DNA of 64,000 bases. It comes from an uncultured Pseudomonadales bacterium. Lineage in GTDB: Bacteria; Pseudomonadota; Gammaproteobacteria; Pseudomonadales; Azotimanducaceae. Shown in pieces: positions 27,560 through 36,772 of the stretch. Position 1 is the first letter of the stretch. Every line of letters begins with the position of its first letter. The DNA lies in contig OY282455.1 of the NCBI GenBank assembly GCA_958296195.1, positions 3,100,001 through 3,164,000 of the forward strand, read 5' to 3'. Position numbers and translations under genes: made by a program. The notes under the pieces were generated by a model. The model ran no database searches. It was given only the letters and a program-made list of their open reading frames with translations, and had not been told where the DNA came from.

Positions 27560-28157
27560 GACGCGCCTCCATCACGAATTCGGTTACCTTGGCGGCGTCC
27601 TTGACGCCCTTTCCCGCGCCCTCCACGCCGCTGCTGACATCCACGCCCCACGGACTCAAGCGGCGCACGGCACCGGCCACGTTGCTGGGGTCAAGACCAC
27701 CGGCCAGAACGCAATTGCCAACCGGGTTGGCCGGCCAGTGCCGCCAGTCGAAAGTCTGGCCGCCGCCGGCGCCGGCGTCAAGCAGCAGGGCGCAGGCGTC
27801 CGGGAAGCGCCGCCGCCAAGCCGCGGCATCCACCGGCCCGGCCATGGGCACGGCCTTCATGTAGGGCAGGCCGAAGCCGGCGCAGAAGGCCCAGTCTTCG
27901 CCGCCGTGAAATTGTAGCACGTCCAACCCAACCTCGGCGACGGCGCCCCGCACCACCTCCGCAGCGGCGTCCAGAAACACGCCCACCCGCAGAATGCGGC
28001 CCTGAGCCAAGCGGGACAGTTCATGGGCTTCCTCGAACGCCAAGCAGCGCGAACTCGGCTGGTAGAACACCAAGCCCAGCGCATCGACCCGCAGGCGCAG
28101 CAGCACCTCCAAGTCCTCCGCCCTGGTGATGCCGCATATCTTGATCCTGACCGTCAT
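27540..28157 (-). CDS. trpF: Phosphoribosylanthranilate isomerase TrpF
   Basis: Beta-alpha barrel isomerase of 205 residues. [12 protein letters not shown] carries the catalytic Cys; [21 protein letters not shown] and the late [12 protein letters not shown] and [16 protein letters not shown] strands are diagnostic, with the catalytic Asp in [15 protein letters not shown]. It is located between truA and trpB, as in Pseudomonas-type genomes where truA-trpF-accD-folC are adjacent. Confidence 0.96.
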   Translation of the reverse strand: MTVRIKICGITRAEDLEVLLRLRVDALGLVFYQPSSRCLAFEEAHELSRLAQGRILRVGVFLDAAAEVVRGAVAEVGLDVLQFHGGEDWAFCAGFGLPYMKAVPMAGPVDAAAWRRRFPDACALLLDAGAGGGQTFDWRHWPANPVGNCVLAGGLDPSNVAGAVRRLSPWGVDVSSGVEGAGKGVKDAAKVTEFVMEARRAAARK

Positions 28158-28190
28158 GGATGGCTCAGCTTGGGAGATGGCGGATCGCAG

Positions 28191-28994
28191 CTACAATTGT
28201 TCGAGGCCGCCGAGCGCCGCCAGCAAGGGCGGCAAGGCGCCCTTCGGCAGCTCCGATTGCGGATAGGTTACATCAACTAGGTAGAGACCCTGCGGCGGCG
28301 CGGTTTTGCCGATCAGCGCACGATCCTTGGCTTGCAGGCACTCGCCAACCCAAGCGACGGGGCGTTCGCCCCGCCCCACTTGGCTCAAGGCCCCGGCGAT
28401 GTTGCGCACCATGTGCAGCAGGAAGGCGTTGGCTTCGATGTCCAGCACCACCAATCCGCCAACGGCGCGAACGCGCAGCCGAGAAACCGTTCGGAAGGGA
28501 GACTTGGACTGGCAGCCGGCGGCGCGGAAACTGGTGAAGTCCTGCTCCCCCAACAGCCCTTGGGCGCCGCGCTGCATGGCGTCCGCATCCAAGGGCGGCG
28601 ACCTCCAGGCGTAGGGGTCGCACAGCGGTGCGGGGCCGCCGTCGATGCGGTAGAGGTACAGGTAGCGACGGGCGGTGGCGGAGAACCGGGCATGGAATTC
28701 GGCCTCCACTTCCTGCGCCCAGCGCACCTTGACGCCGGGACCGGTCAGGGCGTTCACGCCATCCCTCCAAGCGCGCAAGGGCCGCGGCTTGGCGCTGGCG
28801 AAGCTGGCCACCTGCTGGGTGGCGTGAACCCCAGCGTCGGTGCGGCCGGCGGCCACGGTGTACACCGGCTGGTCCGCCACGCGGGCCAAGGCCGCCTCCA
28901 GCTCGCTCTGCACGGAGGGGCTGTGGCTCTGCCTTTGCCAGCCGTGGAAGCGCCCGCCATCGTATTCGATGCCGAGCGCGACGTTCATGGGCAT
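28191..28994 (-). CDS. truA: tRNA pseudouridine(38-40) synthase TruA
   Basis: Pseudouridine synthase of 267 residues modifying the anticodon arm of tRNAs. The catalytic Asp53 is in GRTDAGVHA. The early EYDGGRFHGWQRQ motif and late FLLHMVRNIAGAL helix are family hallmarks. ATG 28994 overlaps the fimV TGA (TGATG); an ATG two codons later gives the more usual MNVALGIEYDG start and cannot be excluded. Confidence 0.96.
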   Translation of the reverse strand: MPMNVALGIEYDGGRFHGWQRQSHSPSVQSELEAALARVADQPVYTVAAGRTDAGVHATQQVASFASAKPRPLRAWRDGVNALTGPGVKVRWAQEVEAEFHARFSATARRYLYLYRIDGGPAPLCDPYAWRSPPLDADAMQRGAQGLLGEQDFTSFRAAGCQSKSPFRTVSRLRVRAVGGLVVLDIEANAFLLHMVRNIAGALSQVGRGERPVAWVGECLQAKDRALIGKTAPPQGLYLVDVTYPQSELPKGALPPLLAALGGLEQL

Positions 28995-30190
28995 CAGGAC
29001 TGGGTGTTGCCAAGGCGACCGAGCAGCGCCTCGGCCTCCTGCCGCTCCGCGGCGCCGCCGGCGGCTCGAACCTCCTCAAGAATCTCCCGCGCCACCTCAA
29101 TCTTGCCCAGATCCATGTTGGCTTGGGCCAGATTGAGCTTGACCCGATGGTCGCTGATGGGCTCCCCGAAGTGGTGGTCGTCCGGTTCCAGGGATGGCGG
29201 GGCCTGAGAGGATGGCGGGGACGCCGTTTGGGCCGCACTTGAGGCTTCGGCACGGCGCCGGCGCCACATGGCCACAACGACGATCAGCAGGACCAAAACG
29301 GCGATAGCGCCAAGCGCAGCGGCCATGCGCCAGCGGGCCAACTGCTGGCGCCAATCCCGCCTGTCCGCCTGCAACGTCGCTCTCAAGGACGCCAGGTCGT
29401 CGTTGAGTTTGGCGATCGCCTCGTCCCGTTGGCGCAATTCATCGCTCCGTTGCGGCAATTCGACGTCCTGAACGACTGTCTCTTGCCGATGTGTCTCCTC
29501 CAACGCCCCACTTGGGCTGGCTTCAGGCACCGGCGGAGCGGATTCCAATGCATCAAAATCAACTTTTCCGTCATCCGCGACCGGTGCCGGCGCAGTTTCC
29601 GGCGGGGCGTCAGGCTCGGCAACGACAGCTAGTTGGTCCTCCGAACCGCGGGGCGCCCAGTTGTCCTCCCGCACTAGGATTTTGAGTTCGTCATCAATGC
29701 CGCCGCCCCAAGCCGAGTTCTGCCGGCCCGCTTCCTGAATGGCTTCGGCCGGCAGGGATTCGGCGCCGCCTAGAGGCAGCCGCAGCCGCGACCCGGCGAT
29801 CAGGCCGTTGATGTTGCCGTTGGCGAAGGCGTGGGGGTTCGCCTGCAGAATGGCCAGCATGTACTGCTGAACGTTGGCGTAGTTCGGCGGCAGGGCGGCG
29901 GCAGCGATGCTCCAGAGCGTGTCCTGGGGCCGGACCGTAACTTCCCGCACCATCGCAGCAGCCGGGACATCCGCCGCCGGGTCAGCCAAGGCGCCCGCTT
30001 CCGGTGCGTCTTCCGGCGGCGCTTGCTCCGCGTCTTCAAGGACGACGCCGGCATCCAAGCTCCCCTCGGCATCGAAAGCAGCCTGCAGTTGGCAGGCATG
30101 CAAAGCCAGGGCGCTGAACGCAACCGAGGCGGCGGCGCACAACCCCAAGCGGATGTCGTTGACGATGTTCACTCTCGATCGACCGCGCAC
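28994..30190 (-). CDS. fimV: FimV/HubP-like polar hub protein, short form
   Basis: Single-pass protein of about 398 residues in the FimV position between asd and truA. An N-terminal signal or anchor is followed by a LysM-like FimV domain (TVRPQDTLWSIAAAALPPNYANVQQYM). Then come an acidic Pro-rich linker, a coiled coil of charged repeats before the membrane helix (about residues 300-320, ALGAIAVLVLLIVVVAMW), and a C-terminal TPR-like FimV motif (KLNLAQANMDLGKIEVAREILEEV). Pseudomonas FimV exceeds 900 residues, so most of the acidic cytoplasmic region is missing. I chose GTG 30190 because AAGG precedes it; TTG 30220 is possible. Confidence 0.82.
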   Translation of the reverse strand: MRGRSRVNIVNDIRLGLCAAASVAFSALALHACQLQAAFDAEGSLDAGVVLEDAEQAPPEDAPEAGALADPAADVPAAAMVREVTVRPQDTLWSIAAAALPPNYANVQQYMLAILQANPHAFANGNINGLIAGSRLRLPLGGAESLPAEAIQEAGRQNSAWGGGIDDELKILVREDNWAPRGSEDQLAVVAEPDAPPETAPAPVADDGKVDFDALESAPPVPEASPSGALEETHRQETVVQDVELPQRSDELRQRDEAIAKLNDDLASLRATLQADRRDWRQQLARWRMAAALGAIAVLVLLIVVVAMWRRRRAEASSAAQTASPPSSQAPPSLEPDDHHFGEPISDHRVKLNLAQANMDLGKIEVAREILEEVRAAGGAAERQEAEALLGRLGNTQS

Positions 30191-30221
30191 CCAAGCCTTA
30201 GGTTCAGCAAACTCCGGCAAA

Positions 30222-31244
30222 TCAAAGATGGCTTAGCAAAGCCTCGGCAATCTGCACGCTGTTCAGCGCCGCGCCCTTGCGCACGTTGTCCGACACCACC
30301 CACAGGTTCAGACCGTTCGGACGGGAAAGATCCTGGCGAATGCGGCCAACGTACACCGGGTCTTGGCCGGCCGCCTCTCCCACCGCGGTGGGATAGCCGC
30401 CGGGAACCGGTTCGTCCCGCAACTGCACACCAGGAGCGCCCTGCAGCAGCCGGCGCGCCCGCTCCGGCGTGATCGGCTCCTGGGTTTCGATGCACACCGC
30501 TTCGGAATGCCCGTAAAAGACCGGAATGCGCACACAGGTCGGATTCACTTGAATGGCGTCGTCCTCGAAGAGCTTGCGTGTCTCCCACACCATCTTCATC
30601 TCCTCAAAGGTGTAGCCGTTGTCCTGAAAGGAGTCGATGTGGGGCACGGCGTTGAAGGCGATCTGCACCGGCATGACTTCGGCCTCAATCGGCTTGCCGT
30701 TCAACAGGTTGGCGGTTTGCCCCGCCAATTCCCGCAAGCCGCCGGCCCCGGCGCCGGAGACCGCCTGATAAGTGGCGACGTTGATGCGCTCGATGCCCAC
30801 CGCATCGTAGATGGGCTTCAGCGCCACAACCATCTGAATGGTGGAGCAGTTCGGGTTGGCGATGATGTTGCGGTTGCCGTAGTCGCCTATGCGGTGGGCG
30901 TTGACCTCCGGCACCACCAAGGGCACATCGTCCTCATAGCGGAACTTGGAGGTGTTGTCGATGACCACGCACCCGGCCGCCGCCGCCTTGGGCGCAAACT
31001 CCGCGGACAGCGCCCCACCGGCCGAAAACAGGCCGATTTGCGCTGCGGAGAAATCAAACTGATCGAGGCGCCGCACCGCCACCGACTTGCCCCGAAACTG
31101 CAGGCGCTTGCCTACGGAGCGCTGGCTGGCCAGCAGGAACAGTTGCTCGACGGGAAAGTCCCGCTCCTCGAGAATCTCGAGCAGCGCTTGCCCGACGGCG
31201 CCGGTCGCTCCGGCGATGGCCACGTTGAACTTTCTCCCGCTCAT
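30222..31244 (-). CDS. asd: Aspartate-semialdehyde dehydrogenase Asd
   Basis: The 340-residue NADP enzyme reduces aspartyl phosphate, feeding Lys, Met, Thr and diaminopimelate synthesis. The cofactor motif is [15 protein letters not shown], the catalytic Cys is in NPNCSTIQM, and the substrate-binding region includes [11 protein letters not shown] and VFYGHSEAV. Length and the NCSTIQ context place it in the shorter ASADH subgroup rather than the E. coli type. The ATG overlaps the leuB stop by four bases. Confidence 0.96.
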   Translation of the reverse strand: MSGRKFNVAIAGATGAVGQALLEILEERDFPVEQLFLLASQRSVGKRLQFRGKSVAVRRLDQFDFSAAQIGLFSAGGALSAEFAPKAAAAGCVVIDNTSKFRYEDDVPLVVPEVNAHRIGDYGNRNIIANPNCSTIQMVVALKPIYDAVGIERINVATYQAVSGAGAGGLRELAGQTANLLNGKPIEAEVMPVQIAFNAVPHIDSFQDNGYTFEEMKMVWETRKLFEDDAIQVNPTCVRIPVFYGHSEAVCIETQEPITPERARRLLQGAPGVQLRDEPVPGGYPTAVGEAAGQDPVYVGRIRQDLSRPNGLNLWVVSDNVRKGAALNSVQIAEALLSHL

Positions 31245-32350
31245 GGGGCTTCCCCACCCGCAGAGGACTCCAACGCCGCCAGCAGGGCCTCACCCATGGC
31301 CTGAGTGCCGACGAGTTCCACACCCTGCCCTTCGGCGGCGATGTCCGCAGTGCGCAGGCCCTGCCTGAGCACTGCATCCACCGCCCCTTCCAGGGCCGCG
31401 GCCGCGCCGGGCAGATTCAGGCTGTAGCGGCACAGCATGGCGGCGGAGAGCACCGTGGCCAGCGGATTGGCTCGGTCCTGGCCGGCGATGTCCGGCGCGG
31501 AGCCATGCACGGGTTCGTACAACCCGAAGCCGTCGGCGGCCAGGGAGGCCGACGGCAGCATGCCGAGGGAGCCGGTGAGCATGGCGGCCACGTCGGAGAG
31601 GATGTCCCCGAACATGTTGCCGGTGACGATGACGTCAAACTGCTTGGGCGCCCGCACCAACTGCATGCCGGCGTTATCGACGTACATGTGGGAAAGCGCC
31701 ACCTCGGGATATTCGGAAGCCAAGCCGCTCACCACCTGCCGCCAAAGGTCGGTGGCCTCCAGCACATTGGCCTTGTCAACCGAGCACAGCCGCCGCCGCC
31801 GTTTGCCGGCCAAGTCAAAGGCGACCCTGGCGATGCGCTCGATCTCGTGCTCGCTGTAGCGGTAGGTGTTAACGCCGACCCGCTCGTTGTTTTCGAGAAA
31901 GACGCCTCTGGGCTCCCCGAAGTAAATGCCGCCCGTCAGTTCCCGCACGATGAGAATGTCCAGCCCGGACACCAAAGCCGGCTTCAGCGACGACGCATCG
32001 GCCAAGGGAGCGAACAACAGCGCCGGGCGCAAATTGGCGAACAGCTGCAAGCCGGAGCGCAGGCCCAACAGACCCTTCTCCGGGCGCTGCTGCATGGGCA
32101 GCGCCTCCCACTTGGGGCCGCCGACGGCGCCGAGCAGCACCGCATCGGCAGCGGCGCAAAGTTCCTGCGTCTCCGCCGGCAGGGGGCCGCCCGCCGCATC
32201 GATGGCGCAGCCGCCGATCAGCCCCTCTTCGGTTTCGAGGTACACGCCTTGCCGCTGCAGGGCCGTGCGCAGCGCCGCCACAGCAACGGGCATCACTTCC
32301 GGGCCGATGCCGTCACCCGGCAGGACGGCGATTTTCCTTACTTCGGACAT
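31241..32350 (-). CDS. leuB: 3-isopropylmalate dehydrogenase LeuB
   Basis: NAD enzyme of about 369 residues converting 3-isopropylmalate to 2-ketoisocaproate precursor. [14 protein letters not shown] at the N-terminus, the substrate-specific [14 protein letters not shown] loop, [13 protein letters not shown] and the [12 protein letters not shown] metal-binding Asp region are diagnostic. ATG 32350 ([14 protein letters not shown]) is supported by a GTGGG upstream; the frame extends further without homology. It follows leuD with 14 bp between. Confidence 0.97.
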   Translation of the reverse strand: MSEVRKIAVLPGDGIGPEVMPVAVAALRTALQRQGVYLETEEGLIGGCAIDAAGGPLPAETQELCAAADAVLLGAVGGPKWEALPMQQRPEKGLLGLRSGLQLFANLRPALLFAPLADASSLKPALVSGLDILIVRELTGGIYFGEPRGVFLENNERVGVNTYRYSEHEIERIARVAFDLAGKRRRRLCSVDKANVLEATDLWRQVVSGLASEYPEVALSHMYVDNAGMQLVRAPKQFDVIVTGNMFGDILSDVAAMLTGSLGMLPSASLAADGFGLYEPVHGSAPDIAGQDRANPLATVLSAAMLCRYSLNLPGAAAALEGAVDAVLRQGLRTADIAAEGQGVELVGTQAMGEALLAALESSAGGEAP

Positions 32351-32364
32351 CCCACCCATCTCAA

Positions 32365-33033
32365 CTAGGCATCGGCGCCCGACGGGGCGGCGCCCTCCGC
32401 AGCCAGCCAAGGGCACCGAGCCAAGTGCTGCGCCTCAAAGGCGCGGATCCGCTCCGCCTGGGCCAAGGTTAGGCCGATGTCGTCCAAGCCCTCGAGCAGC
32501 TTGCGGCGGCGCATGGGCGCCACCTCAAAGGCGATTTCCCCGCCATCCGGCTGAACGATGCGTTGGCGAAGCAGATCCACCGTTAGCGCAAAGCCTTCCT
32601 CCTGCTGCACTCGAACAAATAGGTCTGAAACCGTAACTTCATCTAAAACAATGGGTAAAAGACCGTTCTTAAAACAGTTCTCAAAGAAAATGTCCGCAAA
32701 GCTGGGCGCGATGACGGCGACGAAGCCGTACTCCATCAGCGCCCAAACGGCGTGCTCCCGGCTGGAGCCGCAGCCAAAATTGTGCCGCGCCAGCAGCACC
32801 CTAGCGCCCTGGTAGCGGGGCTGGTTGAGCACGAAGTCATGGTTGATGCGCCGCTCGTTCGGCGTTACGCCGATGTCTCCCTCGTCCAGAAACCGCCAAG
32901 CGTCAAACAGGTTGTCGCCGAAGCCCGTGCGCTTGATGGACTTGAGGAACTGCTTGGGAATGATTTGGTCCGTATCGACATTCGCCCGGTCCATGGGCGC
33001 TACCAAGCCCGCCTCCACTTGAAAGGCCCTCAC
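32365..33033 (-). CDS. leuD: 3-isopropylmalate dehydratase small subunit LeuD
   Basis: Swivelling domain of isopropylmalate isomerase, about 222 residues. [18 protein letters not shown] at the N-terminus, [19 protein letters not shown] and [13 protein letters not shown] are hallmarks. The true start is GTG 33033, overlapping the leuC TGA (GTGA) with GAGGGA upstream; the longer open frame overlaps leuC and is not coding there. It forms the heterodimer with LeuC. Confidence 0.95.
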   Translation of the reverse strand: MRAFQVEAGLVAPMDRANVDTDQIIPKQFLKSIKRTGFGDNLFDAWRFLDEGDIGVTPNERRINHDFVLNQPRYQGARVLLARHNFGCGSSREHAVWALMEYGFVAVIAPSFADIFFENCFKNGLLPIVLDEVTVSDLFVRVQQEEGFALTVDLLRQRIVQPDGGEIAFEVAPMRRRKLLEGLDDIGLTLAQAERIRAFEAQHLARCPWLAAEGAAPSGADA

Positions 33034-34439
33034 AGCAGTTCCCTCACGTCGATGAAGCGGCCGGCCACCGCCGCCGCCGCGGCCATGGCCGGGCTGACCA
33101 AGTGGGTGCGTCCGCCGTAGCCTTGGCGACCCTCGAAGTTGCGGTTGGAGGTGGAGGCGCAGTGCTCGCCGGGCAGCAGCCGGTCCGGATTCATGCCCAA
33201 GCACATGGAGCAGCCCGGGGCGCGCCATTCAAAACCGGCCTTGACGAAGACGTCCGCCAGCCCCTCGGCCTCCGCCGCCCGCTTGACCAAACCGGAGCCG
33301 GGCACCACCAAGGCCTGTTTGACGTTGGCGGCCACGCGCCGCCCGTCCACCACCTGAGCGGCGACGCGCAAGTCCTCCAAGCGGGCGTTGGTGCAGGACC
33401 CTATGAACACTCGGTCCAGGCGAATATCGACAATCGGCTGCTCCGCCGCCAAGCCCATGTAGGCGAGCGCCCTCTGCATTCCGTCCGCCTGCAGGGCATC
33501 GCCGGCTTGGGCCGGGTTCGGGGTGCAGCCGTCCACGCCAGCCACCATCTCCGGCGAGGTGCCCCAGGTCACCTGCGGCGCCAAGGCCGAGGCGTCCAGG
33601 TTGGCCTCCCGGTCGAACGATGCTTCGGCGTCGCTCACCAAGCCGCGCCAGAACGATTCCGCCGCATCCCAGAGTTCGCCCTTGGGTGCGAACGGCCGGC
33701 CGTGAACGTATTCCAAGGTGGCCTCATCCACGGCCACCAAGCCGGCCCGCGCCCCGGCTTCAATGGACAGGTTGCAAAGGGTCATGCGCCCTTCCATGGA
33801 CAAGCCCTGCACGGCGGCGCCCAGATATTCGATGGTGTGCCCGGACGCGCCGGCGGTGCCGATGCGGCCGATCAGCGCCAACGCCAAGTCCTTCGCATAA
33901 ACGCCCGGCGGCAGCACGCCCGCCACTCGAACGGCCATGTTCTTCGCCTTGGACTGGGCCAAGCACTGCGTGGCCATGACGTGCTCCACTTCGGAGGTGC
34001 CGATGCCTTGGGCCAGGGCGGCAAAGGCGCCGTGGGTGGAGGTGTGCGAGTCTCCGCACACGATGGTCATGCCCGGCAGGGTGGCGCCCTGCTCCGGCCC
34101 CACCACATGGACGATGCCTTGGCGCACATCCCGAATGTCGAACTGCGTCACCCGGTGGCGGCGGCAGTTCTCGTCCAGCGTGACCACCTGCTCCTTGGCG
34201 ACGGGGTCCTTGATGCCGGCGACGCCGGCGGCGCGGTTGTCCGTTGGGACGTTGTGGTCCGGCGTGGCTAGGTTCGCCTGCCGCCGCCACAACTCCCGGC
34301 CCGCCAGCCGCAGGCCGGCGAACGCCTGGGGCGAGGTCACCTCATGCAGCAGGTGCCGGTCGATGTAGAGCAGGCTCTGGCCGTCGCTGCGCTCGCCGAC
34401 GCAATGGTCGGCCCAAATCTTGTCGTAGAGGGTCTGCAC
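33030..34439 (-). CDS. leuC: 3-isopropylmalate dehydratase large subunit LeuC
   Basis: Aconitase-family [4Fe-4S] enzyme of about 469 residues. [18 protein letters not shown], the ATPDHNVPT stretch, [13 protein letters not shown], the cluster Cys in FIGSCTNAR and the [10 protein letters not shown] pair are all present. I chose GTG 34439 ([12 protein letters not shown]), matching the usual N-terminus and the E. coli length; a TTG at 34472 opens the same frame. It is downstream of aroC with 72 bp between. Confidence 0.95.
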   Translation of the reverse strand: MQTLYDKIWADHCVGERSDGQSLLYIDRHLLHEVTSPQAFAGLRLAGRELWRRQANLATPDHNVPTDNRAAGVAGIKDPVAKEQVVTLDENCRRHRVTQFDIRDVRQGIVHVVGPEQGATLPGMTIVCGDSHTSTHGAFAALAQGIGTSEVEHVMATQCLAQSKAKNMAVRVAGVLPPGVYAKDLALALIGRIGTAGASGHTIEYLGAAVQGLSMEGRMTLCNLSIEAGARAGLVAVDEATLEYVHGRPFAPKGELWDAAESFWRGLVSDAEASFDREANLDASALAPQVTWGTSPEMVAGVDGCTPNPAQAGDALQADGMQRALAYMGLAAEQPIVDIRLDRVFIGSCTNARLEDLRVAAQVVDGRRVAANVKQALVVPGSGLVKRAAEAEGLADVFVKAGFEWRAPGCSMCLGMNPDRLLPGEHCASTSNRNFEGRQGYGGRTHLVSPAMAAAAAVAGRFIDVRELL

Positions 34440-34511
34440 CCCGAATTCCCGCGTTGTTTGAGAGTGGCGCAAAGTCTAAAGGACAAGCGCGACAATTGCA
34501 GTTCAGTTTGA

Positions 34512-35585
34512 CTAGGCGTCGCCCCGCCAACCCACCTGCCCGCGGTGGCGCAGCAGGTGGTCCATCAGCACCAAGGCGGTCATGGCCTCCGCGATGGGCG
34601 CGGCGCGGATGCCAACGCAGGGATCGTGGCGGCCCTTGGTGACCACCTCGGTCTCATTGCCGTGAACATCCACCGTTCTGCCCGGCGTGGTCAGGCTGGA
34701 GGTGGGTTTTAAGGCCAAGCGGGCGATGATGTCCTGGCCTGAGGAAAGGCCGCCGAGCACGCCGCCGGCATGATTGCTCAGGAAGCCCTTGGCGGACATT
34801 TCGTCCCGATGCTCCGTGCCCCGCTGCTGCACCACGGCAAAGCCGTCGCCGATGGCCACGCCCTTGACGGCGTTGATGCCCATTAGAGCGCCGGCCAGCT
34901 CCCCGTCCAGCTTGGCGAACACCGGCTCACCCAAGCCGACCGGCGCACCGCTGACGACCACCGTGATTTCCGCGCCGATGGAGTCCCCATCCCGGCGCAG
35001 GCTGTCGATGAGGGCGGCGATGGCCTCCACCCGGCTCGGCTCCGGGCAGAAGAACGGGTTGTCCTCCACGGCGGCCCAGGACTCGAAGCGGGGCCGAATG
35101 TGGCCAATGGCGGAGAGGTAGCCGCGCACCCGAACCCCCGCCAGCTCCAGCAGGCCCTTCTTGGCAATGGCGCCGGCCGCCACCCGCATCGCCGTCTCCC
35201 GGGCCGAGGCGCGACCGCTGCCGCGATGGTCGCGGACGCCGTATTTGTGGTGGTAGGTGTAGTCCGCATGGGCCGGGCGGAACAGCTGCTTGAGGTCCTC
35301 GTAGTCCTTGCTCTTCTGGTCTTCGTTCTCGACCAGCAGGCCGATGGGCGTGCCGGTGGTTTGGCCTTCAAAGACGCCGGAAAGAATCTTCACCCGGTCT
35401 CGCTCCCGCCGCTGGGTGGTAAATTTCGATCTCCCGGGGCGGCGCCGGTCGAGATCCGGCTGAATGTCCTGCTCGGAAAGCGCCAAACCTGGAGGGCAGC
35501 CATCGACCACCGCGCCGAGGGCCGGGCCGTGGCTCTCCCCAAAGGTGGTGACCGTAAACATCTGGCCGAAGGTGTTGCCGGACAT
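34512..35585 (-). CDS. aroC: Chorismate synthase AroC
   Basis: FMN-dependent lyase of about 357 residues, last step of the shikimate pathway. The start [20 protein letters not shown] is the classical N-terminus with the catalytic His in [26 protein letters not shown] and the late [14 protein letters not shown] are family signatures. The frame is open upstream, but ATG 35585 with AGGAAGGA about 10 nt ahead is the start. It is first gene of the long minus-strand amino-acid unit. Confidence 0.97.
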   Translation of the reverse strand: MSGNTFGQMFTVTTFGESHGPALGAVVDGCPPGLALSEQDIQPDLDRRRPGRSKFTTQRRERDRVKILSGVFEGQTTGTPIGLLVENEDQKSKDYEDLKQLFRPAHADYTYHHKYGVRDHRGSGRASARETAMRVAAGAIAKKGLLELAGVRVRGYLSAIGHIRPRFESWAAVEDNPFFCPEPSRVEAIAALIDSLRRDGDSIGAEITVVVSGAPVGLGEPVFAKLDGELAGALMGINAVKGVAIGDGFAVVQQRGTEHRDEMSAKGFLSNHAGGVLGGLSSGQDIIARLALKPTSSLTTPGRTVDVHGNETEVVTKGRHDPCVGIRAAPIAEAMTALVLMDHLLRHRGQVGWRGDA

Positions 35586-35712
35586 GTGCTTCGTTGTCCT
35601 TCCTGAACGCGCAGCTAGGGTAACAGAAGGTAGCGCAAGGCCGCTGCATCCAACAGAAACACTTCGGCGCCGCGGCCGCAGCACAGCTCCAAATGGCCTT
35701 TTTAGCGGGCTG

Positions 35713-36636
35713 TTAGTTGCGGTGCTGCCGGTGCGGCAACACCAGTTCAATGCGGGCCGCGGCGCCGTTGGGCCGGGGCAGCAGCGGACCGGCGCCAAAG
35801 GGCACCAACTCCGGCGCCGCCGCTCCCGTCAAGCCCGCCTGCAGCCGCTCCCGGGCCGTCCGGGCGCAGGCCGCGGAGTTGGTCGATAGGACACCCGCAT
35901 CCTCCGGCCCATAAAGATGGCAGACCACATAGAGGGTCAGGCGTTCAAAGGTGCGCAGCCGAGGAGCCACCGCGTCCAACGCCGCAAGGCCGGCCTGCGG
36001 AATGCTGCCGTCCCGCCGGGGACGGACCTGCTCCAGGGCGACGAAGCCCTTGCCGGCCAAGTCCTCCACCAAGGTGGCGTTGGCCGCCACCACCACCAGC
36101 TCCCGAGGGCGCAACGCCTCCACATGGGCGTAGATGCGGCGATTGCCCCGTTCAATGACATAGGCGGAAACCAACTCTCCGTCCTGGTCGGCGGCGATGT
36201 AGAACTGGTTGGCCTCCGGCCCGTACAGAATGGCTTGCCCAAACACCTGATTGGCCCAGCCGTTGCTGCGCCCGCAGTCCCGCCCCCGGCAGGTGAACAG
36301 GGCGCTCGGCCCCAGCGCCTCCTGATAGTGGGCGATCACCTCATCCAAGGGTGTGCCCACCGGCACCTGGTAGGTCACCCGCAGCACGGTCGCCTCCAAG
36401 CGCAGCTTGCGCTCGATGCGCAATTCCCGCCTGATCTTCTCCACCGCGCTAACGACGAATTCCCGGGGCGCGAAATCGTCCTCCCGCTCATAGGCGACGA
36501 TCCAAGCGCGGGGAAAACGCGGCAGGCCGTCCAGGTCCACAGCGCCGGACAGATCCGCGGCGGCGCCGGCAACCGCCGGCAGGCAGCAAAGGCCCAAGGC
36601 CAGCAAGGCAGACCCGCACTGCACAGCGTTCTTCAT
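35713..36636 (-). CDS. Exported DUF4892-type protein with OmpA-like C-terminal region
   Basis: The protein of about 307 residues has a clear signal peptide (MKNAVQ, hydrophobic core, cleavage near AGAAAD). The first 150 residues ([22 protein letters not shown], then [18 protein letters not shown], and [16 protein letters not shown] with its Cys pair) match the DUF4892 type known from Pseudomonas. The C-terminal part ([17 protein letters not shown]... and [12 protein letters not shown]) resembles a degenerate OmpA-type peptidoglycan-binding fold. Three upstream in-frame ATGs exist; 36636 gives the best signal peptide. Function unknown. Confidence 0.72.
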   Translation of the reverse strand: MKNAVQCGSALLALGLCCLPAVAGAAADLSGAVDLDGLPRFPRAWIVAYEREDDFAPREFVVSAVEKIRRELRIERKLRLEATVLRVTYQVPVGTPLDEVIAHYQEALGPSALFTCRGRDCGRSNGWANQVFGQAILYGPEANQFYIAADQDGELVSAYVIERGNRRIYAHVEALRPRELVVVAANATLVEDLAGKGFVALEQVRPRRDGSIPQAGLAALDAVAPRLRTFERLTLYVVCHLYGPEDAGVLSTNSAACARTARERLQAGLTGAAAPELVPFGAGPLLPRPNGAAARIELVLPHRQHRN

Positions 36637-36772
36637 GAAAAACAGCTTAGCCATAGCGCCCATGCTAATACGCCGCCGCCAAAAAGCTAACACCTGGAGA
36701 CTTGCGCTTCGGGCGAAGGGGGGCGCTGCGCCCGCAGCACGGGTTCCCCCCTAGCGGTGGGCGCTCGGCGGT

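Noticed and set aside
34440-34512. Possible leu operon promoter or leader peptide before leuC
   Set aside because: Only poor hexamer pairs with wrong spacing, and no Leu-rich leader ORF with an attenuator. leuC is probably read from aroC or from a promoter I cannot identify.
35586-35712. Short Leu/Ala-rich frame upstream of aroC
   Set aside because: No start codon with a ribosome site and no homology; treated as chance.
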